From assembly GCA_001695595.3 (NCBI GenBank), contig MBPM02000003.1, forward strand, positions 620,001 to 684,000: DNA of 64,000 nucleotides. Reading direction: 5' to 3'. The stretch is from Plasmopara viticola. Taxonomy: Eukaryota; Oomycota; Peronosporomycetes; Peronosporales; Peronosporaceae. The position numbers and the translations under genes are program-made. Shown here one piece after another: positions 23,694-35,099 of this stretch; the stretch's first letter is position 1; every line of letters begins with the position of its first letter. The notes under the pieces were generated by a model. That model did no database searches and was not told where the DNA came from. It saw only the letters and a list, made by a program, of their open reading frames with translations.

Positions 23694-24533
23694 TTACTGC
23701 CTGCGAAAGTGCTGCGTACACAGTCCCTTTCGCCGAGCCTTCTTTTCGCAGTCAAAGATCGAGCAGATTTTACCACCGCCGTGCTTGATGCAAAACCCGT
23801 TACCTCGGTCTTTAGACAAACAGCCCTCCTCTTTACACAGGCGCTTGCCACCGTGGCTGTGGCACAAATTGTTTCGCTGTGATACACGCTCACAGCCCTC
23901 GACTCTGCAGTACTTTAAGGTGCGGCTTCGGTACGTTTTGTAACCGCTGATAATTGGTGATTTCGAGTCGGCTAAGTACACCGCAGAAGAGGAGTCACAC
24001 CACGAGTGCCTTTTTCCAAAGAAAGTTGGACCTTTGAGCGAGCCCGCCTGTTGCATCGAAAGCGAAGTCATGCTTGGAAGCAAAGTCTGAGGCATTGTCG
24101 TCGCGTAAAACAAGCGCTTTTTTGTGTCTGGGCTAATTATAGTACGCTGGAAAGGCATATTCGGCAAATTACGCGACACAGGGCTCAGGAGCGAGTGCTG
24201 CGGCGTCGATGAAGCGGAAGTGGTGGACGAATCGGTCTGCATCTGCCTCAATAGACTATCGAGTGATGGCAATTTGGGGTTCATCTCGAGGCTCAATGAG
24301 GGCGTAACAGACCGCTGAAATGAAGACTGAGAAGGTGGAAGTGCTTGAGGAGCAGCCGCTAGCAGTTGCTGGCCTCGTAACTCTTGTCGCTGCGCCTGCT
24401 CAGCAGTATTAAAGAGCGCAAGTGTTGGATAGTCAGGTGGTGACTGCTGGCGACGCGGTACTGCAAAGGCAGGGGTCAGGAAGGAGTGCGAGTCAGACAG
24501 GAGTACCGAGAATGAAGCTTGAGATGTTGTCAT
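23694..24533 (-). CDS. WRKY19-like zinc-finger protein, copy C
   Basis: An intact 279-codon frame, paralogous to copies A, B and D. The N-terminal part is rich in Ser, Pro and Gln. The C-terminal ~75 residues hold three C-x4-C-x9-C-x2-H repeats, ending CTQHFRRQ, a slightly shorter tail than in A and B. The start MTTSQ is common to all copies. An Inr-like sequence lies about 35-50 nt upstream (24,568-24,584). The gene is divergent from copy D, with about 3 kb between the two start codons. A possible regulatory role is inferred; it might instead be passenger DNA of the repeat unit. Confidence 0.75.
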   Translation of the reverse strand: MTTSQASFSVLLSDSHSFLTPAFAVPRRQQSPPDYPTLALFNTAEQAQRQELRGQQLLAAAPQALPPSQSSFQRSVTPSLSLEMNPKLPSLDSLLRQMQTDSSTTSASSTPQHSLLSPVSRNLPNMPFQRTIISPDTKKRLFYATTMPQTLLPSMTSLSMQQAGSLKGPTFFGKRHSWCDSSSAVYLADSKSPIISGYKTYRSRTLKYCRVEGCERVSQRNNLCHSHGGKRLCKEEGCLSKDRGNGFCIKHGGGKICSIFDCEKKARRKGLCTQHFRRQ

Positions 24534-24584
24534 GGTCGTTCCTCAAATGGCTGGAGTATATCTTAGCAAATATTGAAATGGTGC

Positions 24585-26117
24585 GTGCTAAAAGGTCGCG
24601 GATTACAATCGTTTTTAGTTTTCGGGCTACCTTATTTTACACTTTTTGCTACGTCCAGCGCAGCACATCACAAGGCGGGCTTGTATGATGGTACCTCATG
24701 GAATGGCAGAGAAAAATTGCCCGATAAAATTCTTGGCGCTTTTACTCTTGACGCTCCCACATTCAATTAGTTTTTAGCGGTACAATTGATTAGTCTCTGT
24801 ATATGCCGCGTATATGATTTGGATGCAACTTAAAAAGGGCATCCGAAACGATATTGCCAATGATTGCGTCGCTTCCGACCCTCGTACAGCCAGCTGCGGG
24901 CGTCATTAAAGACCACGTTTTTGCTGAAGAGACGTACATGAAAAGTCCAGGCCTCGCAACGACCATCTTTTGGACACGTGCGACATTTCGAGCGCAAACA
25001 TTCTTTTTTTTCTATTAATACCTTTTCGGTGGCTGCGTGACGTTTGACGGAGTACCGCGCGCAAGTACCGCACGGCGCACTGGCCATTCCATTTATTTGT
25101 ACCCAAGGGGAGAATGTACATGTATTTGCATTTTAGCTCCTTAGCAGCGCCCCGCTCACAATGGCAGTCGGCACCGACCGACGAGACTCATACATTATCC
25201 GTCTTGATGCAACAAAGGCATTGCGCAGCTTGGACGTAATCCTATCAGATGACAGCTGGGACTGTTGGAGGTCTGACAAATATATAAACAAATATGGAAA
25301 AAAATCCAGTTGGGATTAGACGACCTTTAGCGGGAATAAGCTTGACTGGTACGTAAGCAACGAAAATTGTTGAAGGTGTAAACTTCACGCAAATTGTTAA
25401 AGACAGGGCTAATTCGAGCGATCAGGCTTGCCGCAGAACGCCATGTCAATGTCGGGGCTTTACATGCTTGCGTTACCGTAGTACCGTTCGATGCTTACAC
25501 AATTACCGTCACTTTCACCATCTTCGCCTATAGGCGGCAACATTTTCGCCAGCTTGCGGTGCATTGTGGGCTCTCGAAAGGATGAAAGGAAGATGTATGC
25601 ATCAGCAGCACTAAGAGGCTACGCAAGGAGCGTTTCAATTACCCGAGTACCTTCCACAAGTTTCTTGATGGTCGTTTTGTGGATAGTGGCGTAAGTGCCG
25701 CACATATCGACCTCCAAAAATTGCCAATGGTCAGCAAGTCGGTAAGTAGTGCCATCACTGAGTCCTTAGCATGCATGTCGAGACGATCAACTCTGACAGC
25801 ACTTAAAAGACGAGGCCTTTTTAGCTGCTCTTGTCTAACTTTTGAGCACCTGAGTTTTGGGCAAGAACTGCAACCAACTCGAAAAGGGCCTTTTGAAACT
25901 CAAATCGCGCCGTCTTGTTTTTTTTATCACGCCAATTACATCTCCATATGCAATGCCAAAATTGTTTTTCACCGTACGCGCAATATCTTTCTCGTTGCTG
26001 CTCCTCAGCGGGTCCAGGGTTTTCGTCGAGTTCGTCGCCCACGCTTATACATTTAAATGCTGCATAATGAAAATTTGCTAAAGGACGATTTTCGGTGGCC
26101 AAAGTTTGAAGTTGATA
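24585..26117 (-). repeat. 5' flank of WRKY19-like unit C (duplicated DNA)
   Basis: It aligns with 3,361-4,660 beside copy A, including GACACGTGCGACATTT, ACAATTACCGTCACTTTCACC and a final block CGATTTTCGGTGGCCAAAGT (about 26,084-26,105). The homology ends where the inverted unit D begins. It contains an extra segment of roughly 500 bp (about 25,520-26,020) not seen beside copy A. ORFs 25679-26056 (+) and 25821-26102 (-) overlap antisense here and carry no recognisable domain. Confidence 0.5.
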
Positions 26118-27579
26118 TTATCGCATCGTCAAGCAGGACTCTTTCGGTTTGCTATTTTTGCCAGGAGTGAAGATGCTGATTGAGGTGAAGAGAGTCTATT
26201 TCGGCTCCGTCGTTGGGTGCTCCCAATTCTGAGCTTGTCAAATACCCGGTGAGGGATGGCACTGTTCAAAGATCTAACCAAAAAAAAGCAATGTTTTGAG
26301 GCTTGAAGATGTGCGGTAGGGACCAATCAGAAACTAGGAGAAGCATTTAAGGTGATAAAAACTAAAGGACGGATGCAAAGATCCGTTTTATGCTTTCAAG
26401 AGCCCACCAAGCCGATAGGGATGCGGACGTCAGTTCAACGTTAAGAACGTTAAACCGGTCTCCGTTAACGCATTGCATCGAGAGTACGTACTTTATACCG
26501 CTTGTACATGTACCAAAAACACGCGGGCTCATTTCGACGCAAGGCAATTATGTCCGTCTTCTTTCCCGCTAGACATCAAATTCCAGCTGACTTTTTTCCA
26601 TATTTGTTCGAGCATTTGTCAAACCAAAATCATATCAGTTTGCGTCAAACAGGCGATGACTTTGTTAGAAATACATTGCCTTCATATCCAAAAAAAGGCG
26701 AGGTCGGCTCGTCTGCGCCTGATTACTCCACTCTTCGCCACTAAACAGTTGAAATGCAGAAACAATCCACGTAAAAGTTCATTTTTTGCACTCGGGTAGA
26801 TTGGAAACGCAATTGACTCGTGCGGTGCTTACGCGCGGTACTGCGTCAAATGTATTATCGTTTGCGTAGAGAAACGCCATGTATGCGCCTCGTGTATTCA
26901 CATGTCACACGTGTCCAACACGGCGTCGCGTGAAAGATTACTGCTCGGGATAAGTGCCCAACGCTGGCTTTTTCATGTGTATTGCTTTGCGAACAATTTG
27001 CGAAAGCGTAGTAATTAATGACGCCCGCTAGGGAACTGTATCAGGGTTGGAGCGCGAACGCAATCGAGCAAATTCGCATTTAGCATACATGCAATATAGT
27101 CCCTCCTTTTAGGTCGATACCGGGAAAAAACGAGACTAGCGTATTCTACCGTTACGTAGGGGCGCGATATAAAAATGGGAGCAAAGTAAAAGCGCTTTAA
27201 GCCGAGCTGGAAATGACATATAGGGGGAAAGTGTAGGACAGCTTGCTGAAATGAAGAAATCCTACTAAATCTTTATTCCAACGCTTGTTTGAGCGGTGCA
27301 TACACAAAAGAATACTTATCTTTAGTATACAATGTATTACGTTTTAATCGCTAAAAGCAATGAATACCTGCAATGTAAATGCCTCATCGGGCGAATTTGT
27401 CTGCTATGCATGCGGGACCATTATATGCCCAGCTTGTGATGTGCCGCGCTGGACGTAATAAAAAGTGCAAAATAAGGAAGCCCAGAATCCAAAAACGATC
27501 GAGATCGATCATTTACGGCCTCACAGCATGCACCACTTCAAAATTTGCTGAGATATACGCAAGCCACAAAAAATTAGCC
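26118..27579 (+). repeat. 5' flank of WRKY19-like unit D (duplicated DNA, inverted relative to B)
   Basis: It matches the reverse complement of 5,568-7,195. The outer end reads GATATTATCGCATCGTC at about 26,117, the counterpart of the end of unit B near 7,195. An 80-aa frame (26502-26744) overlaps antisense frames and reflects duplicated non-coding DNA. The ATG at 27,379 that extends the frame of copy D lies in this flank and is not conserved as a start in the other copies. Confidence 0.55.
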
Positions 27580-28419
27580 ATGACAACATCTCAAGCTTCA
27601 TTCTCGGTGTTCCTGTCTGACTCGCAGTCCTTCCTGATCCCTGCTTTTGCAGTACCGCGTCGCCAGCAGTCACCACCTGACTATCCAACACTTGCGCTCT
27701 TTACTTCTGCTGAGCAGGCGCAGCACCAAGAGCTGCGAAGCCAACAATTGCTAGCGGCTGCTTCTCAAGCACTTCCACCTTCTCAGTCTTCAATTCAGCG
27801 GTCTGCTACGCCCTCATTGAGCCTCAACATGAACCCCAAATTGCCATCACTCGATAGTCTATTAAGGCAAATACAGACCGATTCCTCCATCACTTCCGCT
27901 ACATCGACGCCGCAGCACTCGCTCCTGAGCCCTGTGTCGCGTAATTTGCCGACCATGCCTTTCCAGCGTACTATAATCAGCCCAAACACAAAAAAGCGCT
28001 TGTTTAACGCGACAACAATGCCTCAGACTTTGCTTCCAAGCATAACTTCGCTTTCAATGCAACAGTCGGGCTCGCTCGAGGTTCCAATCTTTTCTGGAAA
28101 AAGGCACTCGTGGTGTGACTCCTCTTCTGCGGTGTACTTAGCCGACTCAAAATCACCAATTATCAGCGGTCACAAAACGCATCGAAGCCGCGCCTTGAAG
28201 TATTGCAGAGTCGAGGGCTGTGAGCGTGTCTCACAGCGAAACAATTTGTGCCACAGCCACGGTGGCAAGCGCCTGTGTAAAGAGGAGGGCTGTTTGTCTA
28301 AAGACCGAGGTAACGGGTTTTGCATCAAGCACGGCGGTGGTAAATTATGCTCGATCTTTGACTGCGAAAAGAAGGCTCGGCGAAAGGGACTGTGTACGCA
28401 GCACTTTCGCAGGCAGTAA
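27580..28419 (+). CDS. WRKY19-like zinc-finger protein, copy D
   Basis: An intact 279-codon frame from the conserved MTTSQ start. The frame is open upstream to an ATG at 27,379, but those 67 codons correspond to promoter/5' UTR sequence of the other copies, so I prefer 27,580. The C-terminal ~75 residues contain three C-x4-C-x9-C-x2-H zinc-binding repeats (CRVEGCERVSQ..., CKEEGCLSKDR..., CSIFDCEKKAR...). It is the mirror partner of copy C, head to head across the 26,117 junction. Its 5' flank is most like that of copy B, while its 3' flank, like those of A and C, leads into repeat R. Confidence 0.75.
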   Translation: MTTSQASFSVFLSDSQSFLIPAFAVPRRQQSPPDYPTLALFTSAEQAQHQELRSQQLLAAASQALPPSQSSIQRSATPSLSLNMNPKLPSLDSLLRQIQTDSSITSATSTPQHSLLSPVSRNLPTMPFQRTIISPNTKKRLFNATTMPQTLLPSITSLSMQQSGSLEVPIFSGKRHSWCDSSSAVYLADSKSPIISGHKTHRSRALKYCRVEGCERVSQRNNLCHSHGGKRLCKEEGCLSKDRGNGFCIKHGGGKLCSIFDCEKKARRKGLCTQHFRRQ

Positions 28420-28930
28420 GAGCGTTGTACATGTTTGTAGTACTGTGCTTTGGTTATGTAGGAGTGCTTATGCTAATATTTGTAAATCGATGAAATTTAA
28501 ATTTTGGCCACAAAAATCGTATTTGTTTAAAGTTCGCAGATTGTGGATGCCATGCGTCGCATGTGCCCGGTAGCTTAGAAGTGCGAAATAGAAACCGCAA
28601 TAGCGTCGCCAATTATTGTGGTGAACGATAGTTTCAACATCAATGTGAAATTTTAAGAATGGTCACGAGGCATAATCGTGATTGTAACCAAGCGTGGCGA
28701 CAATAATACGCACTTAAGATTTTTTTATTGTGCACAACATTATCATTGTGTTGCAAGTGATATCCCATTGACAAGGCAAACGCTTTTGGATGCAATTTTT
28801 CGCACACATCGCGGTTCTTATGATTTAGGACATGTCGTCTTCGAGGCAAGTACATTAACTTCTCTTTTTCTGGTTGTTGTCCCTTTAACTCCCTGTGCAG
28901 CAACACGACAAGGCATGCTGTTCATGCAGC
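28420..28930 (+). repeat. 3' flank of WRKY19-like unit D (duplicated DNA)
   Basis: It is homologous to the reverse complement of 23,186-23,693. It includes GCAGATTGTGGATGCCATGC and TTGTCCCTTTAACTCCCTG. Antisense frames at 28640-28906 (-) and 28678-28938 (+) overlap each other and are not supported as genes. Confidence 0.55.
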
Positions 28931-30582
28931 GCCTATAGATGCAATTCCTGAAAATCTAGCCACTTGAAGCTTAACAACTTTCGAAGAAGGATCCAGCACC
29001 AGTGAAGTACTAAACGCCTCTTTGGTGGCGAAAACGTGCTGATTGAAATGTCGTTGCCGGCATGCCCTACATCGGAGTCTCATTATGGCTTTCTTAAAAA
29101 AGACGAAACCTTTTTTGCGTCGTTTACGTACACATCAAGAACAATAGACATTACTTTTCTGGACGTACAACGTCCGAGCACTTTATAAAGGACAGTACGA
29201 AAGGGTAGTGAAATGAGAAAACTTGTAAGCGTAAAAAAACTCAAGAATTTCCAGAAGCTCTTGGCTTCTGGATCCTTCTTCGAGAATTATTAGACTAAAT
29301 CTCAGGGTGTGCATCAATTAGTCGTTGCATGGACAGCAAGCCTTGGCGTGTTGTGTGGGAGGAAATTCATCGTTTCGGTGTTGCACCTCAAATTCGTCCA
29401 TTCTATCTTTCAAGACGTGCACAGACAACTGAGCCAATATTGCCGCTTACGTTACGCTTGTAACAAAATGAGGAAATAGCCAGTTCTCTTTGGTAAAAAA
29501 AGCGCGATTGCCGCGTTTTTCTTTCGTAGTCAAGATAATGTAATGTAATGTATTACGTTATCGCGTTGCCAAGTTATGCACGTGCTAGGCTCAGTCTGGC
29601 TAGTCCACGGCATAGAAAGATGTCCGCATACGTCGGGTCTCGTTCGGCGGGCAGTGCAGCCAGCACCGAGGTCTTGAGGGTCTTCCATTAGTTTGTGAAG
29701 TTCTGACTTGGTAAGAGCCCAGGTGGCGCCCGGTGCTGGAGACCGTCGCGTCGAGGGTGAGACTCGTTAGAGACCTGCAGATGCTTGAGAGCACCTGCCC
29801 GAAGCACGCGAGCATTTAGCCCCCGCGCTTGGAAGGAGGGCGTCACCCCAACCTTTTCCAAGCTGTAGTCAAGATAGCAAACACTTATAGCGCAAAAACT
29901 TGATGTGCACCACATGGATGTAGAACTCAAGACTCAAATTTTGGCATCGCGTGATGACGGAGCGGCACCGACCCCACGAATAGTATACACTATTCTATTT
30001 CTCGAACAACCCTAGAGACCTTTCTACGTCTTCTCGACTTTCCTAGCCCAGCACCGAAATTTTGCGATGGTTCGGGGCATGGGTGAGTATATTTTTTCCA
30101 ATTTTGACTTGAAATTAATAAGTAATGTATAGGGTTACACCATATATTACACATAATGTTATTTTAAAGCTCGGAAAATATGAAGGAAAAGCGTCAATGA
30201 TCAAGATGCGTCACACTGTCGATAGGTATACAGCCAACAATTCAAAGACTCGGCTATCAAAAAAATTTTACATGGCAAAATTCAGATTGAGACGACAGTG
30301 ATATCATGCGGTGGGGAATCGTAAGAACAAATACGCAAGGTGATTTGTTGAATAATAAGCAATATTTCTTTTGAATGTGTGAAAAAAAGATAAAAGATTA
30401 GTCAAGAGTATATGTCCATCATTGAAAAAACTCGGACGAATCAGAAAGGTATCAGCATCTTTATTTAACTTGAACTAGATCTCAACCTGGAACCTCTGTC
30501 AGCTACTTATTGAGGCTCTATTGTCAGAGTAGAACTTGTTATTAGATTATACAGGGTATCATATCATACAGGTCAGCTGTCA
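28931..30582 (-). repeat. Dispersed repeat R, copy 4
   Basis: It reads on the minus strand. Its left end, TGTATGATATGATACCC at about 30,582, matches the start of R copy 2. It then runs through the CAATGATGGACAT, CTTGATCA and GTAGAAAGGTCTCTAG blocks to TATTGTTCTTGATGTGTACG. A short inverted repeat (GGACGT-TGT-ACGTCC, about 29,173-29,187) is kept as GGACGT-TAT-ACGTCC in copy 1. A 327-bp SINE-like insertion interrupts it. It has the most complete left end of the R copies in this window. Confidence 0.6.
29538..29864 (-). mobile_element. SINE-like retroposon with 12-bp target-site duplication
   Basis: This 327-bp block is absent from the equivalent point of R copy 1 (near 1,465), where the flanking sequences run on continuously. 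It is bounded by identical 12-bp direct repeats GTAGTCAAGATA at 29,526-29,537 and 29,865-29,876. On the minus strand it starts AGCTTGGAAAAGG, is GC-rich in its body, and ends in a short (ACATT)n tail. A target-site duplication, small size and simple-repeat tail are the marks of a SINE. I could not find convincing RNA polymerase III A and B boxes, so the head may be unusual or decayed. The open frames inside (29600-29815 and 29688-29930, -) are not taken as genes. Confidence 0.6.
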
Positions 30583-30884
30583 TCGGGCTGTTTGAGCATA
30601 CAAGTGATTAGAAACAATGAGCTAGTACATTGTTCGAGATGTAGTTTAGCATGAAAGGCAAATCGTTACCATCACGTCACTATTGTCGTAGACAGGCTAT
30701 CAGGGATAAGCACCTCCGTCTTATTGTATACGACAGAGGTGCTAATAAATATAGCGGCGTCACGAAAATTATACCGGACCCCAGCAAGCTACAAATAAGC
30801 ACGCTGCAGCGCTAACATTTATTCACAATCAGCAACAGCACGACTGCAGCATCTTCAGCGGGTTCAACGACGACAATGCATCAT

Positions 30885-32647
30885 TCTATAGCGTGACACA
30901 ATCGCAGTTCACTCGCAATGCAGACGGGACACATCGCAAGCCAATACGCGTTATGGGCAACTCGAAGAGACTTCCCTGACTCCGCTCCTGGTGGTCACAT
31001 TATCTCTGTGTTCAAAAACGACGGGTATGTGTCAACTCCATCTTTTCCAGACCAATCGAAAGCAATCAGTGCGACTCGATGTTTGACAGGATCCCACATC
31101 ACGTTGTTTTCTCGAAGATCGCCATGGACGAAAGAGACAGCTGCCAAATGACTTTTAATCTCAATCAATTGGTGACGAACCATCCTACCATGGACTTCCA
31201 CTCGCGAAAGTGGAATCAAAGGAAGCTTTTCCATGACAACGGGAAGCCAACCATTGGGCAACGATTCACAGCAGATCAGCGCCGGAGCAAACCCTGCATT
31301 AGAACAGTACTGATGGACTTCAATACCATATCGCTTGGCAAACTTGACGATAACTTCTTTCCGTCTCGAACTTTGGCGACAAAAACGTACCGCTGCACCA
31401 CTTTGACGTTTTGGAGTGGGATAGCAGCCCCGTTAACTTCGACAGCATCTTTGTACGGGAATCCCAATCGATCGAGATCGATTTTTTGCTGCCATCTCGC
31501 GAGATTTCGTCGTTTGAGAATGAGCTGACGGCACTCCTTTGTAAGTTCCCGCACCGTACGTTTTGGAGACGCACACGCGCGAGTCAACGAAATCATTAAC
31601 CACACGTTTTCAAAGAAAAGTAGCGGAAAGCTCATGACTAGAGGTTCGCAGATCGCATCCACGTTGCCAGTATTCACGATTCCAAAGATGCTCATGAGTG
31701 GTCCACAGAAATCTGCCAACAAACATGGGATCTGGCCGTCGATCACGACTGGCAAGTGCTTGATGTAGAAAGCAACGTTTTGCTTTGTCGAATCTCTATT
31801 ACCATCTCCTTTCTAAAGTTTGCTTTCCAAGTTTAACAGCAGCGTTTCTCCGTAGCGATACGAGCCATCTGATACGGATTTGTTGACCACCGCAGGCGTG
31901 ATTGTCGAACCTGGAAAATCAGCAAGCAGGTACTCTTCCAGCAATTTTCGAGCCGTTTTGGGAAAAGCTGCTTCGCTCTCGTAAGGAGTGGACATGCCAT
32001 GGCAAAGGTTCCTTACAAACTCACAATCTTCGTCACCAAACTGAATCTCTTTGCAATTCTTTTAAACCGCGCGAATGTTGCGTTTAACAACACAAGTGGA
32101 ATCGGCGTTTCGTCGAATAAATGCTCGATGCGATGACATTCAATTTGACCATCGAGATTTTTCAGCCATTTAACCTTACTACCGCTTCCCTTGCACTTTG
32201 CAAAAGAAGACGGCGTGATTACTTTCCTCACTTGAGCGGGTTTTCTTTTCTTGACAGCAGCGACAACCTCTGTTGAGACAAACGATTGCGGAGAAATCAC
32301 CACTAACACGTGGATTGAAATGGCAGATGGCTAAGGCATATCCTTCAACACCTTCTGGAGCCCAGACTCTCCCTGAAGTTCATTGTATCGGTGTGCCAGC
32401 GCTTCGATTAGAGCAGTCCTTTCCCCGTTTGAAAGCTTTTCCGATGATATGTGTTTAGTACAAGCCACATTTTCACGCCCTTTTTGGCGAGGGACAATTG
32501 CAGCTTGTTCGCATCGACTGCCTCAAAATCAATCTTCTTCTTCACCTTGATAGCTTCCTTCAAGTGGTCCACAGACTTGCTCGCATCGATGTCGATGGAG
32601 AACGCGTATCCTTTCACGCCAACGAGCGCGCAGTACAGCGTCGACAA
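30885..32647 (-). pseudogene. Crinkler (CRN)-family effector pseudogene with kinase-like C-terminal domain
   Basis: The N-terminal part (32,647-32,408) begins [10 protein letters not shown] and contains LQLSLAKKG, a variant of the LxLFLAK translocation motif of Crinklers. A frameshift follows near 32,480. The next part holds a DWL-like region, with a stop near 32,325, and HVLVVISPQ (about 32,283-32,309), the motif that closes CRN N-termini. Further blocks (32,309-32,013, 31,995-31,813, 31,755-31,276, 31,261-30,995) correspond to a CRN C-terminal domain with kinase features: HGDLRENN resembles a catalytic loop and FDWSG a metal-binding motif. A TGA interrupts the tail near 30,993, and homology fades near 30,900. 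CRNs are secreted or host-delivered proteins that act in plant nuclei, several causing cell death. With several frame breaks this copy is not functional. No signal peptide is evident. Confidence 0.85.
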
Positions 32648-33699
32648 ACTTCTTCCGAATTGCTTTCTGTGTTCTCTCTATATGTGTATTTCAGTCAATC
32701 AAACTGTGCAACCCAACGTTGGGATTTTGACTTTCCATATGGGTGATTGAAGTAAAAAAATATTAAATCATATAGACACAACAAGCATGGATATTACGAA
32801 TCTAACCTATACGGTGATACTGGTTATTCTGAGGCTGTTGAGCTACACGAACCGGTTGATACCGATATAACGAGTTATTTATATGAGTACCCAGAATAGA
32901 ACATCTGACATAATAATACAGCTTTGTAAAATAGCTGGTGCAAATATCAATAAGTGTCATTTTAATGGGGAAAACTCGCATTTTGCCATATCCGTCATAT
33001 TGAACACAACCCCATCGACTTTATCGAACCGAATGTTCTCAGTAATCGCTTCACGCAACATACGGAACGATCCCGTCCCAAGACAACAACGTTGAGCGTG
33101 CTGTATGTCCAGTATCGATGCACCTGTTTGTATTTAGCTTTCAGTACTGTTAATGGATTTACAAGATAATCTCATTTACCAACAATTCCATCTTTGAAAA
33201 AAAGCTTCTCTATCTTTTGTAAATATCTCTACTTTGAAATTGACGTTTTAACCCTTTTAATTTAGAGCAAAGATACTCCACTTCTCTCACCATTTAATCG
33301 ATTTTATGATAATTTTTTGAATTAACTTCATCAACTTCAGTAAATCTATAACATCTGTTTCAATTTGGGATTATGATAACGACGCAAAACTTCTATATCC
33401 AAGTCGTAGAAATTTTTGAGTTCGTCAGGTTAATTGTGTTTTTTGCTATGAAGATACAACATACTCCATAAACCGCAATAATTATCGTAGGTCCTCTAAA
33501 TTATTTATTATTACATTTCATATCACCCAGAATTCTTGAAGGCCCCAAGCCATGAAATCAAAGTGTTAAATTTGCACACACAAACCCGATGGCCTCGCCT
33601 TCACCTAAGTCTGATCGAAGTAATATAATATATTTTCCCTATCCGTTATGTTTCTAAAATCTAGTGTTCCATCAACCTGAATGTTCAGCTAATTTGTTA

Positions 33700-35050
33700 G
33701 CTCGATGATGGTTTATTTGAGAACGAAGCGGACTGCTATTTTGCTACAGGTGATGTGGTAAGTCTGAAGTAGTAGCAATCCTACCAGATCAACACAAAGA
33801 GATGGTTCTGTAGATAATTCTATTAATGCTGACTCGGATGTAGCTACTGGTTTGATTCCAGAAACAACTCTAGCTCTTATTAACGGAATAATTTAGCGTC
33901 TATTTCGAAATTCATAATAAATCGGTACCTTTGGAGTAACGATCACAGTAACAAACTTTCTTGGTTGGCCGACAACGCGAAGTGGCGCAACCCCTTCAAA
34001 AATCTGCAACAAGGTACTTGTGGATACGTAGCTGGCGTTATTACCACAGGAAGGGTTGCTGGTACGTGGTAATATACCTTAAAGATTCTTTTGGTTGATC
34101 TCCATCCCATCTTGAAGATTTGGGTCTTGTTGTGAACCCTCAAATCAAATAATCAATACTGACTTTGTTGATGCTACAAGTGCAACTAGTGATTCAAGGA
34201 GCTTATCCTCTTTCTCTCTTTACGGTTGCTCAACGGCATCAGTAATGGTATCAAGTGTGGCCCCAGGTAATATAAACGCAGGAAACTTACAAGTGGTGGA
34301 GCCGGCTCACTTCGAGTAGCTTTCGGCGGTATGTCCAACAACATTACAAAAATCTCGACCTTTGGTCATTCTTTCCCATTTAAAACGAATCGTTTAAATA
34401 TTCCTTTTTCGGATATCGCTAATTAAGCTCAAATTGTTGTTAAACCTATTAAACATCGACTTCCACGATTGCTACGCACAATATTTCAGATCAAAAGCAG
34501 GAACCAATCAGCAAAGCTCTCAGCAAAAACTTCGTTAAGCTTTTAATCATCTTCAGGCTTAAAGAATATCAAATACATTGCTCTGATTCCATTTAGCAAA
34601 ACCAGCAGTGGTCATTTTGTAAGCACAACAAATAAGAACCATTCCAATCCCCGTTCGACAGTGTTTCGTGGCTTGTCAGCCAGGAGCAAGCATTTGCAGC
34701 TGGGTACATAAAATTAAATTCAATGTCACCATATAAATTTTGAAGAAAGTAGATGAATACGGCATTAAAGAATATCTGATAAACATTGATCATAGAAAAA
34801 TTACAGTGATCAACTTATGTATGATAAATGAATCCTCAATCGTGTGAAGTAGCCTGAAATGGAGCTGAAGCAGAAGTTCAATAGATTTGTCAATAACAAA
34901 ATTTTGCCGGCTTATCTGCTCATATATAATGATCTCGCCGGCTTAACGGTCAATGCACATAGAGCGACCTTGATGACGAGAAATAGAACATATATATTTC
35001 TTGACTGCAAGTATGATTATCAGGGACAAGGGTAACGTTAATTTAGGGCA
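33700..35050 (+). pseudogene. Candidate structural protein of Polinton-like element (decayed)
   Basis: Plus-strand fragments in shifting frames read as a continuous protein-like text: GTFGVTITVTNFLGWPTTRS (about 33,922-33,981), KYIALIPFSKTSSGHFVSTT (about 34,571-34,630) and NKILPAYLLIYNDLAGLTVN (about 34,899-34,958). The beta-rich, Ser/Thr/Asn-rich composition and the position in the element would suit a capsid-type protein, but I cannot name a family. It runs convergent with the fibre-like gene. Many stops interrupt it. A profile search is needed to decide between capsid, fibre or unrelated. Confidence 0.35.
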
Positions 35051-35099
35051 AAATCGGAACACGCTCACCAACACCCCATTTGTAAATATCAGATATTTA

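Noticed and set aside
27379..27579. N-terminal extension of WRKY19-like copy D
   Set aside because: The same DNA is promoter/5' UTR in the other three copies, and their frames start at the shared MTTSQ.
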